This document shows positions 46,207-57,701 of a DNA stretch of 64,000 bases, in pieces (position 1 is the stretch's first letter; each line of letters opens with the position of its first letter). This DNA comes from Agrostemma githago (taxonomy: Eukaryota; Streptophyta; Magnoliopsida; Caryophyllales; Caryophyllaceae), in contig OY288251.1 of the NCBI GenBank assembly GCA_958450325.1, positions 63,691,666-63,755,665 on the forward strand. The letters run 5' to 3'. A program made the position numbers and the translations under genes. The notes below the pieces were generated by a model that saw nothing but the letters and a program-made list of their open reading frames with translations, made no database searches and was not told where the DNA came from.

Positions 46207-48537
46207 TGTAGACACCTGCATTTTGACTGCCAGGTGTCTATGGCAGTTTCCAAAAAACACCCGATGATGATCGGACGCTAACGTGCTTCTATGCGCTCGG
46301 ATACGGGCTCAAATCCATTAATCGCTGGCTAACACACTTACAGAGTACAAATCTCACAAAATCAACCTCGAATCCAGGTCCAGTGGGCCGTTTTCAATCA
46401 AATAAAGCTAATTTGGGCCAAAACCGACACCGGAAATAAAACCGACTTTTTTGCGATTGGGTCAACCCTGGTCAAGGTCGTTTCCGAGACACATCAAAAC
46501 AACCATTCACAACATCAAAAGTCCAACTCAAGAAGCAAAACCAACAGTCCATCTTCAGACGGGCCATCAGGTCAAGTCCGTCAAGGCAGAACCCTAGACA
46601 CCAAAGTGCATGACCATGCCTATATAAACACCCCCATGCAACACACTTTCACACATTGAAAAAAAAACCCTAGAGCAACCCTACACACACATACAACATC
46701 TATTACAAACCCTAATCAAACCCTAGCAATTCTACACTAGCAAAAAAACCCTAAACCTAGTTTTAGGAATCAATCCCGAGCCACCATAACTTAACCTCCA
46801 TAAAACCTCGAAGACTCTTGTGTTAAAGCCACGGTTACGAGTTCGATCCGAGACAAGAACATGTAGGTTGAGGGTGTTAAAACCCCGTTCTCTCCTTCTT
46901 CTCTTCCTCTCGTCATCTTCTTCGCTTTTTCTTACTTTTTATTTCTTTATTTTTTTTTCCTTTATTGCATCATAATATCGATAATACTAATACAAAACAT
47001 TAAAATACTTATCGATTTGTGTCGAATAAGAGGGGTATCGGAATAAGGAAACACGAATATACAAGTGTACTGCACACAACGTTGACGGTCGCTTGTTCCA
47101 ATACCCCGATTATTTGATTATTGAGATAAGTTAACTTAAACAATATTTTTTTTATTTCGTTTGCATCATTTTCATTAGTCGTATATTTACATTATTTTTC
47201 AAAAACAAGCATTATATTTAATAAGGGTCGAAATCTGTTGATGCGGATCCGACATCAAACAATTCGCAAGAATTAATTATGATGTCGGGATGCGGAGGGA
47301 ATCAAGTCGAGTTTTTTTAATTAAAGTATCGATCTATTAGATTCGATACCAATTCCATAATTGGATGTCGAATCTAATGATTTAGTCAAATAAATTAATT
47401 AACACGATTTTCGTTGATGCTAATATAGATGTCCTCTAATTCAATTGGATTAATTACGACATTAATAAACGCGGAGAAAATTTATATCGTGCTAGTTAAT
47501 TTAAAACGACTTATATTATTTTCTTTATTTTTTCACTCTAGTATTCCATATCGATTCCATAATCGGATATGGGATATAACGAGCATCAAAATCAAAATCG
47601 AGTATAAATTATTCCAAGTATTTAATATCGATTTCATAATCGAATATTGAATACGACGAATATCGAAAATATTAAGTCGAGTGCAAATTACGCAATATTT
47701 GTACGCGATTTAATAAAATCATCAATTTTCCGAAGAAAACAATTTCGCTCTTTTTTATTATTATTCTTCGAACATCATTTTTTTAGACAAAACATTTTTT
47801 TTAGATCTCGATATATTTTTTTCCTTGACCTCGGTCAACACGTGTTAATCCATCACGTGACCTACTATTCTTTCCAAAATCATGCATCCATCACATCTAT
47901 ATCTTTATTCAATCTATTACTCGTTACATCGTTACTAACGGTTTGATTGTTTCCTTTGTCGATTTTTGTCGTTTATTTTATTTTACTAAAATGAACCCAC
48001 ATGCTAAAATTCCACTTTGACGTAGAATTAATTGCATTAAATCGACTTAGAAACCCTTTTCAATTCCATTCACATGTTTAGGGAAAATAATCTTTGCATA
48101 TCATTTTCCCGTTTAACTAGCGCGCGTATTGTAAGTCACTCGAATTCTTAGTAGAGGCCGCTAATGTGCGGGCGGGGTTGGGTGTCCTTTGTGGGCTTCC
48201 CAACACGTACCCTCACCTCTTACTCAGAACCTCGGTTTCCGGATGCCCGAAACCATTGGCGCACGAGAGTCATTCAATACACAATATCCGATAATGTCGG
48301 TATTGGTATCAAATGCAAAGGGACGAGCCCAATAAACTCTGACATCGGAAATGGGCCGTATTTTGTATACGGACCACTACGACATAGAGTGGGCTCGAAT
48401 GGTTCCAAATAACCACAAAATTCGGTGGCGACTCCACTTCGACCTAAATTTCAATTCGATCCGTTTCATATGGAGATTCATTCGCCTACCCAAACCCGCG
48501 CGTGGCCGCGTCGGGGTGGACCTATGTCATGTCCACA
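46207..48537 (+). repeat. 5' LTR of the gag-only element
   Basis: It starts TGTAGACACCTGCATTTTG and ends ATGTCCACA. A TATATAAA box at 46621-46628 puts the likely transcription start near 46655, leaving an unusually long R-U5 of about 1.9 kb. Open frames at 47429-47946 recur in the other LTR but have no domain and are not genes. U3 lacks the CTCGATCGAG dyads present in the Tat LTR. Confidence 0.92.
46621..46628 (+). promoter_or_regulatory. TATA box of the 5' LTR promoter
   Basis: TATATAAA lies 415 bases into the LTR, followed by CACCCCCATGCAACACAC. The identical box in the 3' LTR is at 53882-53889. Confidence 0.7.
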
Positions 48538-48540
48538 ATT

Positions 48541-48558
48541 TGGCGACTCCGCTGGGGA
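48541..48558 (+). other. Primer-binding site of the gag-only element
   Basis: TGGCGACTCCGCTGGGGA begins three bases after the LTR end. TGG at the start pairs with the CCA end of a tRNA; Ogre/Tat elements use a tRNA-Arg-type primer with a similar sequence. The tRNA identity was not tested. Confidence 0.75.
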
Positions 48559-49938
48559 TTAACTGATGCGTGACTTACCATCGGCATCCTCAGGGTGAGA
48601 CTCGAATAGAAATCGTTTGACAAATACTATACGCGTGTTAGTTCTACGGTTCATGCATAACCCATATTTTCCCGGGCCGGTACTGGTGACCGACGTCCCA
48701 CTATACCATTGATGTACTCCAACGTGGATATGTCAAAAGGTGTCCATAGTCGATTCGAGTGGGTTTCGCGGCATGTTCTAAGATCAACTCGACTTAGGAA
48801 GTCCGTCCCGATCAACGTCTAGACTATGTACACTGGTATAGACCCCCTATAGACCGACCGAGACTTAGCATAGAGCATACATGGCGTCGTTATAATGCTT
48901 GTGTGACTACGTGCTACTTGGTTTCCGAGTCGTTTTCAAAAAACCGTCAACTTTTCAAAATTGCATCCTTTTCAAACTATTCAATTTCAAAACCCGGGAC
49001 ACATACCGAATTTAGGACTTATGATTTTACTCAAAATAGCCTATTTTCTTGCCGGTATGCTGCCCAAATCAAAACCCGAACCTTCAAAACTCGCGGCCCA
49101 ATGACTTTTCGTCCTCTTTTTCGGAAATTTGGGCCATTCACCGAGTCCACTCGGTCTTTTTTCAAAAATCATCAATTTTCAAAACCTTCCACTTCTAGAA
49201 CTTCCCGTATTTAGCAGTGTCGGGTCGAGTCTTAAGTTGTCAAGGTCTTTAGCGCCGAAACTCCGTCGATCTTACATCACGAGTTTCTTCCCTATCCCAG
49301 TCCGCCTTATTAGACTAAGGCAAGGCCCACCTACGTAGGACATACTCCTACAAAGGAAGGCCCGTCTACACACTCGAGTCTAAAAGTCTGTGGATGTCTC
49401 ACGTGGACCTTCCTTCGAACAGGACTCGGCCCACATAGCCGAATCCTAAGGAAGGCCCACCTTTCACGAGTCACCCGTCTAGATGTCTTTTCCGAGTCAA
49501 CCTTTTAGAAGGCATAGCCCTATAACAAAAGGTTCACGGTCCTTACGTCTAAGGGTCACTCGTCCCACACTCGAGTCTTAACAAAATCTTCAATCCCACT
49601 TGGGGATTACCCCTTAGCAGGGCGATCAATCACGGTTGCTCTAAGGGTCATGTCTTACACGTGTCTCACATAACCCACTTTCGAGTCACTCAGATGCCAC
49701 ACCATCTGAATCCCTAGCCTCACTTGGGGGCTATTCTCCGACGGAATGACTAATCACAGTCACTCCGAGAATCGTACCCTACACATTTGTCTTAGGGGAG
49801 TCTAACCCGAGTCAAACCGGGGCCGTCCCTCCTCTTATGCTATTTCCCATGCCTTGGTGAGTTTGAGTTCCGAAGCAACCTCTCTGATTACGTGGTGCTC
49901 TTACAGACAGGCCGCCCGCAACCCGACATCAACGCAAG
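48559..49938 (+). other. Leader between PBS and gag
   Basis: There is no coding sequence before the gag ATG. The leader is shared with the Tat element's leader (for example CTTACCATCGGCATCCTCAG and the ATTTAGGACTTATGATTTTA region near 49010, matching 63240-63290 and about 62850 on the other strand). It contains C/T-rich segments and repeated AAGGCCCACCT words. Short frames at 48903-49338 are not genes. Confidence 0.6.
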
Positions 49939-50757
49939 ATGGAAGAATTGAAAGATGCCCTAACCAAAATCGAGACTCAACTGACCTTCATCCTTGCTAA
50001 CCAAGCAACTTTGGACACTCGCCTGAGCACTGTAGAGAAAACGGTCCTAGTTGAAGGAGCTGAGTCCACTGGGCCCATAGCCGAATTGGTCAGTGTTGTT
50101 CGCAGCCTCGAGGAGCAAGTTCACTTATCAACAAGCAACTCAATCCACTCCGAAAATGCTCGCATTTATTCATCTTTGAGTAACGAGCTACCTGCCAACC
50201 TCAACTTGACGGGAATTCCTATGTTTGAGGGTACCGAAGACCCGGTCCATCATATCCGGGCCTTCAAAGACTTCATGGCAGTCAAAGGGGTAAAGTCCAC
50301 CATGTTTAAGCACTTGTTCCCTTCCTCCCTCCAGAAGCACCCCAAAGCCTGGTACTACAGGCTCGATTCCAAGAAATACCCGACTTGGGATGATGTGGCA
50401 ACAGAGTTCGCTCGGAACTACGCCGATAATATCGAGATCCAGACTACAATGCGTACTCTGGAAGTCATGGCCCAAGAGCCCAAAGAAGGGTTCACTAAAT
50501 ATCTTCAAAGATGGAGGGCCGAGAGTGTAAAGTTGGTAAACAAGCCCAACGAGAAGACACTAGTGGAGGCCTTCATCAACAACCTCCTACCTTCTTACCG
50601 CGTCCATCTTAGGTATGCCGGCATTTCAAACTTTGTCGTACTTACCGAAATGGGCATTAGGATTGAAGACGATCTTCGACATAATGAAGATCTGGGTGAA
50701 GTTGATACCAAAGGCTATACTGGACATCAACTCGAGTCCTTAGAAGCCGACGACTAA
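49939..50757 (+). CDS. Intact Tat-type Gag without zinc knuckle
   Basis: The 272-aa Gag has an N-terminal coiled-coil-like part (about residues 1-70: MEELKDALTKIETQLTFIL), then the retrotransposon gag domain: FEGTEDPVHHIRAFKDFMAV, AWYYRLDSKKYPTWDDVATE, EPKEGFTKYLQRWRAES and LPSYRVHLRYAGI. It is strongly similar to the broken gag at 60939-62250 of the surrounding element. It stops at DDLRHNEDLGEVD... LEADD, before the position where the Tat gag has its C-x-F-H...C zinc-knuckle-like motif (CQFHRGSGHDTEKC). It is therefore a shortened capsid-type protein. An intact frame in a recent insertion suggests that the protein may still be used, for particle assembly or for packaging its own RNA with Tat proteins supplied in trans. 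Confidence 0.9.
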   Translation: MEELKDALTKIETQLTFILANQATLDTRLSTVEKTVLVEGAESTGPIAELVSVVRSLEEQVHLSTSNSIHSENARIYSSLSNELPANLNLTGIPMFEGTEDPVHHIRAFKDFMAVKGVKSTMFKHLFPSSLQKHPKAWYYRLDSKKYPTWDDVATEFARNYADNIEIQTTMRTLEVMAQEPKEGFTKYLQRWRAESVKLVNKPNEKTLVEAFINNLLPSYRVHLRYAGISNFVVLTEMGIRIEDDLRHNEDLGEVDTKGYTGHQLESLEADD

Positions 50758-53454
50758 TGACAACATTATCCGAGAGTCCGGATCCGATTTGAGTCCGAGT
50801 CTGAGTCCGAGTCTAGGATGTACTATTCCCTTCAAAGTCGAAGTCAGAGTCAAAGTCAGAGTCAATTGTATTCTGTCCTCCCTTTCAAAATTCAATAAAA
50901 TCAAGCTTTCAATATTTTATTTCTCATATCTACTTTCCTTATGTGTCCCCGAGAACATGATGAACACCATCATACACTGTGAGCACACGCACGTGACTAT
51001 TATAGGCACATCTATAATGACTGCAGGAAACCGAGCCTGTGTTTTCCTTTTACCTATTCCATGTCTGGTATAGAAAAGCCGCATAACTACCCTTAGTAGG
51101 AGCATATCAAATCCTATGACAAATCTGGGTAGTCTTCTAGTTTGGGTCTAAGACGGGAGGCAAGCCCATTTCCCACAATAAAACGCCCCTCCAATAAGAC
51201 TGACCAATCCCTACTTTAGGTGTTAGTCTGACCGACAAAAAAAAAGAGAAAAAAGAAAGGGCCAAAACAAAGGCCATCAAAAAAGAAAACTGGACACAAA
51301 AAAAAAATCGAAAGTCCATGAGAAAAAAGCAAAAGGCCAAAAAAAAAAGCAGGCCATCATCAAAAAAATTCAGAATACCCATGACCATGGTCAACGGTCA
51401 ATTCAAGTGAAAGCCCCACGACCAGGGTACGGTCAAAATTATCAAAACCCATGACCGCGGCTAAGAGCTCAATCAAAAAAATCAAATACCCATGACCGTG
51501 GTCAACGGTCAACTCAAGTGAAAATCATTTGACCGTGGTACGGTCAAATTCAAAATTATCAATACCATCCGATAGGGGAGTAACAATCAAGCTGGTCAGC
51601 TAACACCACACTAAGCCTTCCCACATTACAACCCTCAAGACCTTCCCGAGACCCAGGCCAGAGACAGCCCGAAATTTTGAGGATTCAAGCTCCATAGGAT
51701 ACCCCTAACAATTAGGGCCAGACATGGAAACCAGATCCCGCATTATCATACCAGCCCTCGAAGCCTTAGCTCCACAGAACCGAGCTCCAGATTTCGAGTC
51801 ATCAAAACCAGATCCCACATTATCAAACCAGCCCTCGAAGCCTTAGCTCCACAGAACCGAGCTCCAGATTTCGAGTCATCAAAGCCATTTACTTCCTAGC
51901 ACCACATTTCCAAAAACATCAAATTCCCCGAGAGCAGAACTCGTTAAAAATCCCGAGAACAAAACTCGTTAAAAATCCCGAGAGCAGAACTCGTTAAAAA
52001 TCCCGAGAACAAAACTCGTTAAAATTCCTCGAGAGCAGAACTCGTTAAAAATCCCGAGAGCAGAACTCGTTAAAAATCCCGAGAACAAAACTCGTTAAAA
52101 TCCCATCCAAACCAGTTACCAACCCCAAACACGGGAACTCAACTTGCAGTCGGCATAGAGCATGCCCAAATAGTTCACACCACCTCTGGGGGCTACCCCG
52201 GAGAACGCTCACAGTCACAGGATTAACATCCTAACCATTCTAGCCCTTTGATCAAGACATCATTGGGAGTACACCTAGCCTACACCATCGCTATGGCTAG
52301 TTACACACAAAGCCCTAATAAACTAGGCGCCATAATACATCTTCCAGTCCACTGAACTACGGCATGGTTTGATTTCACCACACGTGAATACGTAGGCAGC
52401 CTTTCCACAGAGGGACAACCACTCACATTGACACACATTCAAAAAGCGCCATCACTCCGGTCACGACACTGTCATGTTCTCAGTAGCTAGCTTTGTCGTC
52501 CTGGGGGCTTCTATTAGACAGAAGTTCTCCTTCCACTCACATAATCCAAATACTTCCAAAATCTAGCCTCCTTTCTATAGTGTGTCCTAGTACTCGGCTC
52601 AGTCGAAGACAAGAATCTGTCAGGACTCGAGGCAATACCCACTTTGGAAATGTACCCAAAAATCAGAAATCCACAGGGGCACCAGACTAAAACAGTCTCA
52701 TTACAGGCTACTGCAATCCCCCCCATAGCATATCTATCCCGTTTTGATGTGCGACCGTGTTGCCACTCGCCTAGGCTATAGGATAGCGCAACTTAAGAGT
52801 CTTGTTAGGCGGCCCACACCCCTACCGAGTCACGGTCCAACCCCTCGAGAGTCCAGTCGTGTCAGTCAACTCGTCCGGTCACGTCCAGAGTCGAGTCTGT
52901 CGGTAGGCCTCTCTCTTCAAATTCCACTTTGAAATTTGCAAATCTAGCCATTCGAAAAAAGATCCTTTTCGACAAGGTCATATTTCGGTCTATTTAAACT
53001 GCAAATTACTTTCCTAATCTTTGTTAGGAGTAAAAAAGTCTCAAAGTTTCCAAAATTTCAAAAAATCTCAAATTTTCAAGATTTCAAAATTCAAGTTTTC
53101 AAAAAATCATTTTCCCCCAGCGCGAGTCATTTTGCTACCTACGTGTTGCATGCATTTTATGTGACTTATACAGGTACGACTCAAACAGGGACGTGCAACC
53201 CACTATACCTCCCCAGCGGAAGCCAACGGTGGTATCTAACGGGATGGGCCTACACACAGGCGCACCCAGGACTTACGCGACAAGTCCAAATTCCCCACGG
53301 AGGTACTGTCATCAAGCACAGGTATGATTTCTGTCTTGTGGCTGGCGAGCCCTTTACGCAAGTCTAATGGACTATAAACGACCCGATCGGAAGTCTACCA
53401 GGTCTTAATTGACTTGGTAGCTACTCTGACTTTCGCCTTGTCCAAGCCTCAGTC
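50758..53454 (+). other. Non-coding 3' half of the gag-only element
   Basis: Just after gag is a GAGTCCGAGTCT-rich tract (about 50780-50870) resembling the SESESES-coding end of the Tat protease frame (59400-59460). Then come an A-rich/AAAAAG-rich tract (51235-51365), diverged CCATGACC(G/A)TGGTCAACGG repeats (51378-51550), a duplicated block of about 75-80 bp (51731-51890), the 25-bp tandem array (51928-52103), and a 3' region shared with 42960-43320. No pol coding sequence is left. Confidence 0.75.
51928..52103. repeat. 25-bp tandem array, about seven units
   Basis: The unit CCCGAGAGCAGAACTCGTTA plus AAAAT (25 bp) is repeated about seven times in tandem, alternating between a GAGAGCAGAA and a GAGAACAAAA version. 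Each unit contains a CGAG...CTCG dyad. Confidence 0.85.
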
Positions 53455-53467
53455 AGAGTGGGGGCTC
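53455..53467 (+). other. Polypurine tract of the gag-only element
   Basis: AGAGTGGGGGCTC lies directly before the 3' LTR TGTAGACACC. The Tat element has AGTTGGGGCTC at the equivalent place (complement of 42956-42966). Confidence 0.75.
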
Positions 53468-55797
53468 TGTAGACACCTGCATTTTGACTGCCAGGTGTCT
53501 ATGGCAGTTTCCAAAAAACACCCGATGATGATCGGACGCTAACGTGCTTCTATGCGCTCGGATACGGGCTCAAATCCATTAATCGCTGGCTAACACACTT
53601 ACAGAGTACAAATCTCACAAAATCAACCTCGAATTCAGGTCCAGTGGGCCGTTTTCAATCAAATAAAGCTAATTTGGGCCAAAACCGACACCGGAAATAA
53701 AACCGACTTTTTTGCGATTGGGTCAACCCTGGTCAAGGTCGTTTCCGAGACACATCAAAACAACCATTCACAACATCAAAAGTCCAACTCAAGAAGCAAA
53801 ACCAACATTCCATCTTCAGACGGGCCATCAGGTCAAGTCCGTCAAGGCAAAACCCTAGACACCAAAGTGCATGACCATGCCTATATAAACACCCCCATGC
53901 AACACACTTTCACACATTGAAAAAAAAAACCCTAGAGCAACCCTACACACACATACAACATCTATTACAAACCCTAATCAAACCCTAGCAATTCTACACT
54001 AGCAAAAAAACCCTAAACCTAGTTTTAGGAATCAATCCCGAGCCACCATAACTTAACCTCCATAAAACCTCGAAGACTCTTGTGTTAAAGCCACGGTTAC
54101 GAGTTCGATCCGAGACAAGAACATGTAGGTTGAGGGTGTCAAAACCCCGTTCTCTCCTTCTTCTCTTCCTCTCGTCATCTTCTTCGCTTTTTCTTACTTT
54201 TTATTTCTTTATTTTTTTTTCCTTTATTGCATCATAATATCGATAATACTAATACAAAACATTAAAATACTTATCGATTTGTGTCGAATAAGAGGGGTAT
54301 CAGAATAAGAAAACACGAATATACAAGTGTACTGCACACAGCGTTGACGGTCGCTTGTTCCAATACCCCGATTATTTGATTATTGAGATAAGTTAACTTA
54401 AACAATATTTTTTTATTTCGTTTGCATCATTTTCATTAGTCGTATATTTACATTATTTTTCAAAAACAAGCATTATATTTAATAAGGGTCGAAATCCGTT
54501 GATGCGGATCCGACATCAAACAATTCGCAAGAATTAATTATGATGTCGGGATGCGGAGGGAATCAAGTCGAGTTTTTTTAATTAAAGTATCGATCTATTA
54601 GATTCGATACCAATTCCATAATTGGATGTCGAATCTAATGATTTAGTCAAATAAATTAATTAACACGATTTTCGTTGATGCTAATATAGATGTCCTCTAA
54701 TTCAATTGGATTAATTACGACATTAATAAACGCGGAGAAAATTTATATCGTGCTAGTTAATTTAAAACGACTTATATTATTTTCTTTATTTTTTCACTCT
54801 AGTATTCCATATCGATTCCATAATCGGATATGGGATATAACGATCATCAAAATCAAAATCGAGTATAAATTATTCCAAGTATTTAATATCGATTTCATAA
54901 TCGAATATTGAATACGACGAATATCGAAAATATTAAGTCGAGTGCAAATTACGCAATATTTGTACGCGATTTAATAAAATCATCAATTTCCGAAGAAAAC
55001 AATTTCGCTCTTTTTTATTATTATTCTTCGAACATCATTTTTTTAGACAAAACATTTTTTTTAGATCTCGATATATTTTTTTCCTTGACCTAGGTCAACA
55101 CGTGTTAATCCATCACGTGACCTACTATTCTTTCCAAAATCATGCATTCATCACATCTATATCTTTATTCAATCTATTACTCGTTACATCGTTACTAACG
55201 GTTTGATTGTTTCCTTTGTCGATTTTTGTCGTTTATTTTATTTTACTAAAATGAACCCACATGCTAAAATTCCACTTTGACGTAGAATTAATTGCATTAA
55301 ATCGACTTAGAAACCCTTTTCAATTCCATTCACATGTTTAGGGAAAATAATCTTTGCATATCATTTTCCCGTTTAACTAGCGCGCGTATTGTAAATCACT
55401 CGAATTCTTAGTAGAGGCCGCTAATGTGCGGGCGGGGTTGGGTGTCCTTTGTGGGCTTCCCAACACGTACCCTCACCCCTTACTCAGAACTTCGGTTTCC
55501 GGATGCCCGAAACCGTTGGCGCACGAGAGTCATTCAATACACAATATCCGATAATGTCGGTATTGGTATCAAATGCAAAGGGACGAGCCCAATAAACTCT
55601 GACATCGGAAATGGGCCGTATTTTGTATACGGACCACTACGACATAGAGTGGGCTCGAATGGTTCCGAATAACCACAAAATTCGGTGGCGACTCCACTTC
55701 GACCTAAATTTCAATTCGATCCGTTTCATATGGAGATTCATTCGCCTACCCAAACCCGCGCGTGGCCGCGTCGGGGTGGACCTATGTCATGTCCACA
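53468..55797 (+). repeat. 3' LTR of the gag-only element
   Basis: Nearly identical to 46207-48537. It is followed directly by ATAAG, the target duplication, and then, after two bases, by the complement of the Tat pol stop codon. Confidence 0.92.
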
Positions 55798-55804
55798 ATA
55801 AGGT

Positions 55805-57701
55805 TTAGGGGTAGTAGCGCTTCAGCTGGTCCAAGTTGGTCGGGTTGACAAATTCATTCCCGTCTAAGTCTGTCAACATCACTGCTCCTCCAGATAGAAC
55901 TTTCTTTACTAGATACGGCCCAGCCCAATTAGGTTTGAATTTTCCCCTTGGGTCAACTGGTAATAATGCCCGGACGGATTCTAGGACTAAATTCCCTTAG
56001 CTTCTTTGATATTTCTGGGCCTAACTCTTTTGTTGAAGGCCCGTTGTATCCTTTTTTGGTATATTTGAATATTCTTGAGGGCCCTGGATCGCCGTTCGTC
56101 CAAAAGAACTAACGAATCGTATCGGGCTTGGACCCAATCAGCCTCAGGCACTTGGCTTTCTAGTAAAATCCTGAGGGACGGTATTTCCAACTCGACTGGT
56201 TGGACTGCTTCCATTCCGTACGTTAGACAATATGGAGTTGCCCTGGTTGCAGTGGGGATTGACGTTCGATACCCCTGAGGGCAAAAGGTATTTTGTCGGG
56301 CCAGTCCCGGTAATTATCAGCCATCTTTTTAAGTATGGTGACAATCGTTTTATTAGCTACCTCTACCGCTCCGTTTGTTTGGGGACGGTAAGGCGAAGAT
56401 GTATGCCTTTGGATTTTATATTTTGCCAGCAAAGTAGCGGTTTTGGCTTGGAAATGTGTCCCGTGATCACTGACGAACTCGTGCGGGATCCCGTATCGGC
56501 ATATAATCTTGTTTTGGATGAACTTGGCAACATGTTTAACGTTCAGAATCCGATATGACTTGGCTTTGACCCATTTGGTGAAATAGTCGATAGCCATCAA
56601 AATGAAACAGTGACCTCCCGTCCTGGAAGGGTTTACTTTCCTAATTATGTCAATTCCCCATGTCGAAAATGGCCATGGTGATGTCATGGTGTATAATAGG
56701 GATGACGACATATGCTGAACGTTGGCAAAAATCTGACAGTTATGACAGTGTTTGACATATAACTGGCAGTCGGTCTCCATACTATTCCAATAATATCCGA
56801 GCCTCATAATCTTTCGGACTAGCATATGGGCGTTCATATGGGGACCACATTCATTGTCGTGCACTTCGGCCATAACCTTCTCGGCTTGTATTTTGTCGAC
56901 ACATAAGAGGAGAGCCCCATGTGTCGTCTTTTTGTATAATTGTCCGTCGTCCGTACGGAGGAACTGGGTTGCCAATCTCCGCAGGGCTTTCTTGGCCCGG
57001 TTTTCAGTTCCCGGAGGATATTCTCCCGTTGTCAAGTAGGTTAGAACAGCCCGATACCAAGGTTCCGGATTGGTTATCTCGATGTCTTGGATAACGTGGA
57101 TATACGCCGGCTCGGACCGTCTTTCGACGCAAATCGGCATGCTGATCAGGTGCTCCGGGATATTTAATAAGGATGCTAATTTGGAAAGTGCATCTGCAAA
57201 TTGGTTTTCTTCCCGGGGTAGATAAATGTATTCTACCTTTTGGAATTGTTTTTCAAGAACCCTTACTCGCGCCTGATAGGCCACAAGATTGGCGTTCCGA
57301 GTTTTCCATTTTTGGAGAACTTGGTTGATGACTAGAGATGAATCTCCGTGGATCTGGAAGTTTATGACCCCTAAATCAGCGGCGGCCTGCAGCCCGTGAA
57401 TGCATGCTTCATAATCGGCTGCGTTATTAGTCACGTCGAAATCCAGTTTAATGGACAACGGTGTGTGCTCCCCTTTTGGTGATATTAGGAGGATGTCGAC
57501 CCTGAACCCTCGGAAATTGGATGCCCCGTCAAAATATAAATCCCATGTTTCTGTATCGGTATAGAATATATCCACATCTGGGAAGGACCAAGTGTCGGTA
57601 TGTCCTTCTTCGGTTACGGGACTATCGGCGAGGAACTCGGCTACTACCCGGCCTTTGATAGCTTTTAGTGGCACAAATTTGAGGTCGAAATCTACCAACA
57701 T
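55805..57701 (-). pseudogene. Tat second RNase H and integrase
   Basis: 57701-56223 is one open frame. Its start (AEFLADSPVTEEGH) leads to the second, archaeal-type RNase H: WDLYFDGASNFRG, NNAADYEACIHGLQAA, IHGDSSLVINQVL and ENQFADALSKLASLL carry the acidic residues. Integrase follows with the HHCC region (HDNECGPHMNAHML ... CHNCQIF) and the D,D,E core (STWGIDIIRK, FVSDHGTHFQ, NGAVEVANKTI). A frame break at about 56220 leads into 56214-55987 (ADWVQARYDSLVLLDERRSR) and the C-terminal part (RGKFKPNWAGPYLV ... LDQLKRYYP), with the stop TAA at 55807-55805. A further stop lies near 55985. The gag-only element inserted a few bases after this stop. Confidence 0.85.

Larger units (their letters stand above)
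46207..55797 (+). mobile_element. Complete gag-only non-autonomous LTR retrotransposon (TR-GAG/LARD-like)
   Basis: LTRs 46207-48537 (2331 bp) and 53468-55797 (2330 bp) are nearly identical: by eye about 16 substitutions and three single-base indels. Perfect target duplication ATAAG (46202-46206 and 55798-55802). The order is PBS (48541), leader, gag ORF (49939-50757), a 2.7-kb non-coding region with tandem repeats, polypurine tract AGAGTGGGGGCTC, LTR. There is no protease, RT or integrase anywhere inside. Gag, PBS, leader and the 3' region match the surrounding Tat element. Gag-only elements are known as TR-GAGs, usually shorter; at 9.6 kb this one is as large as a LARD. Low LTR divergence means a recent insertion. 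Confidence 0.93.

Noticed and set aside
47429..47946. Two open frames in the 5' LTR (repeated at 54690-55093 in the 3' LTR)
   Set aside because: They are AT-rich frames within U5, have no domain, and the second is shortened in the other LTR by a single-base indel. They are present twice only because LTRs are duplicated.
51928..52103. CRISPR-like array
   Set aside because: Direct tandem repeats without unique spacers, in a plant retrotransposon.
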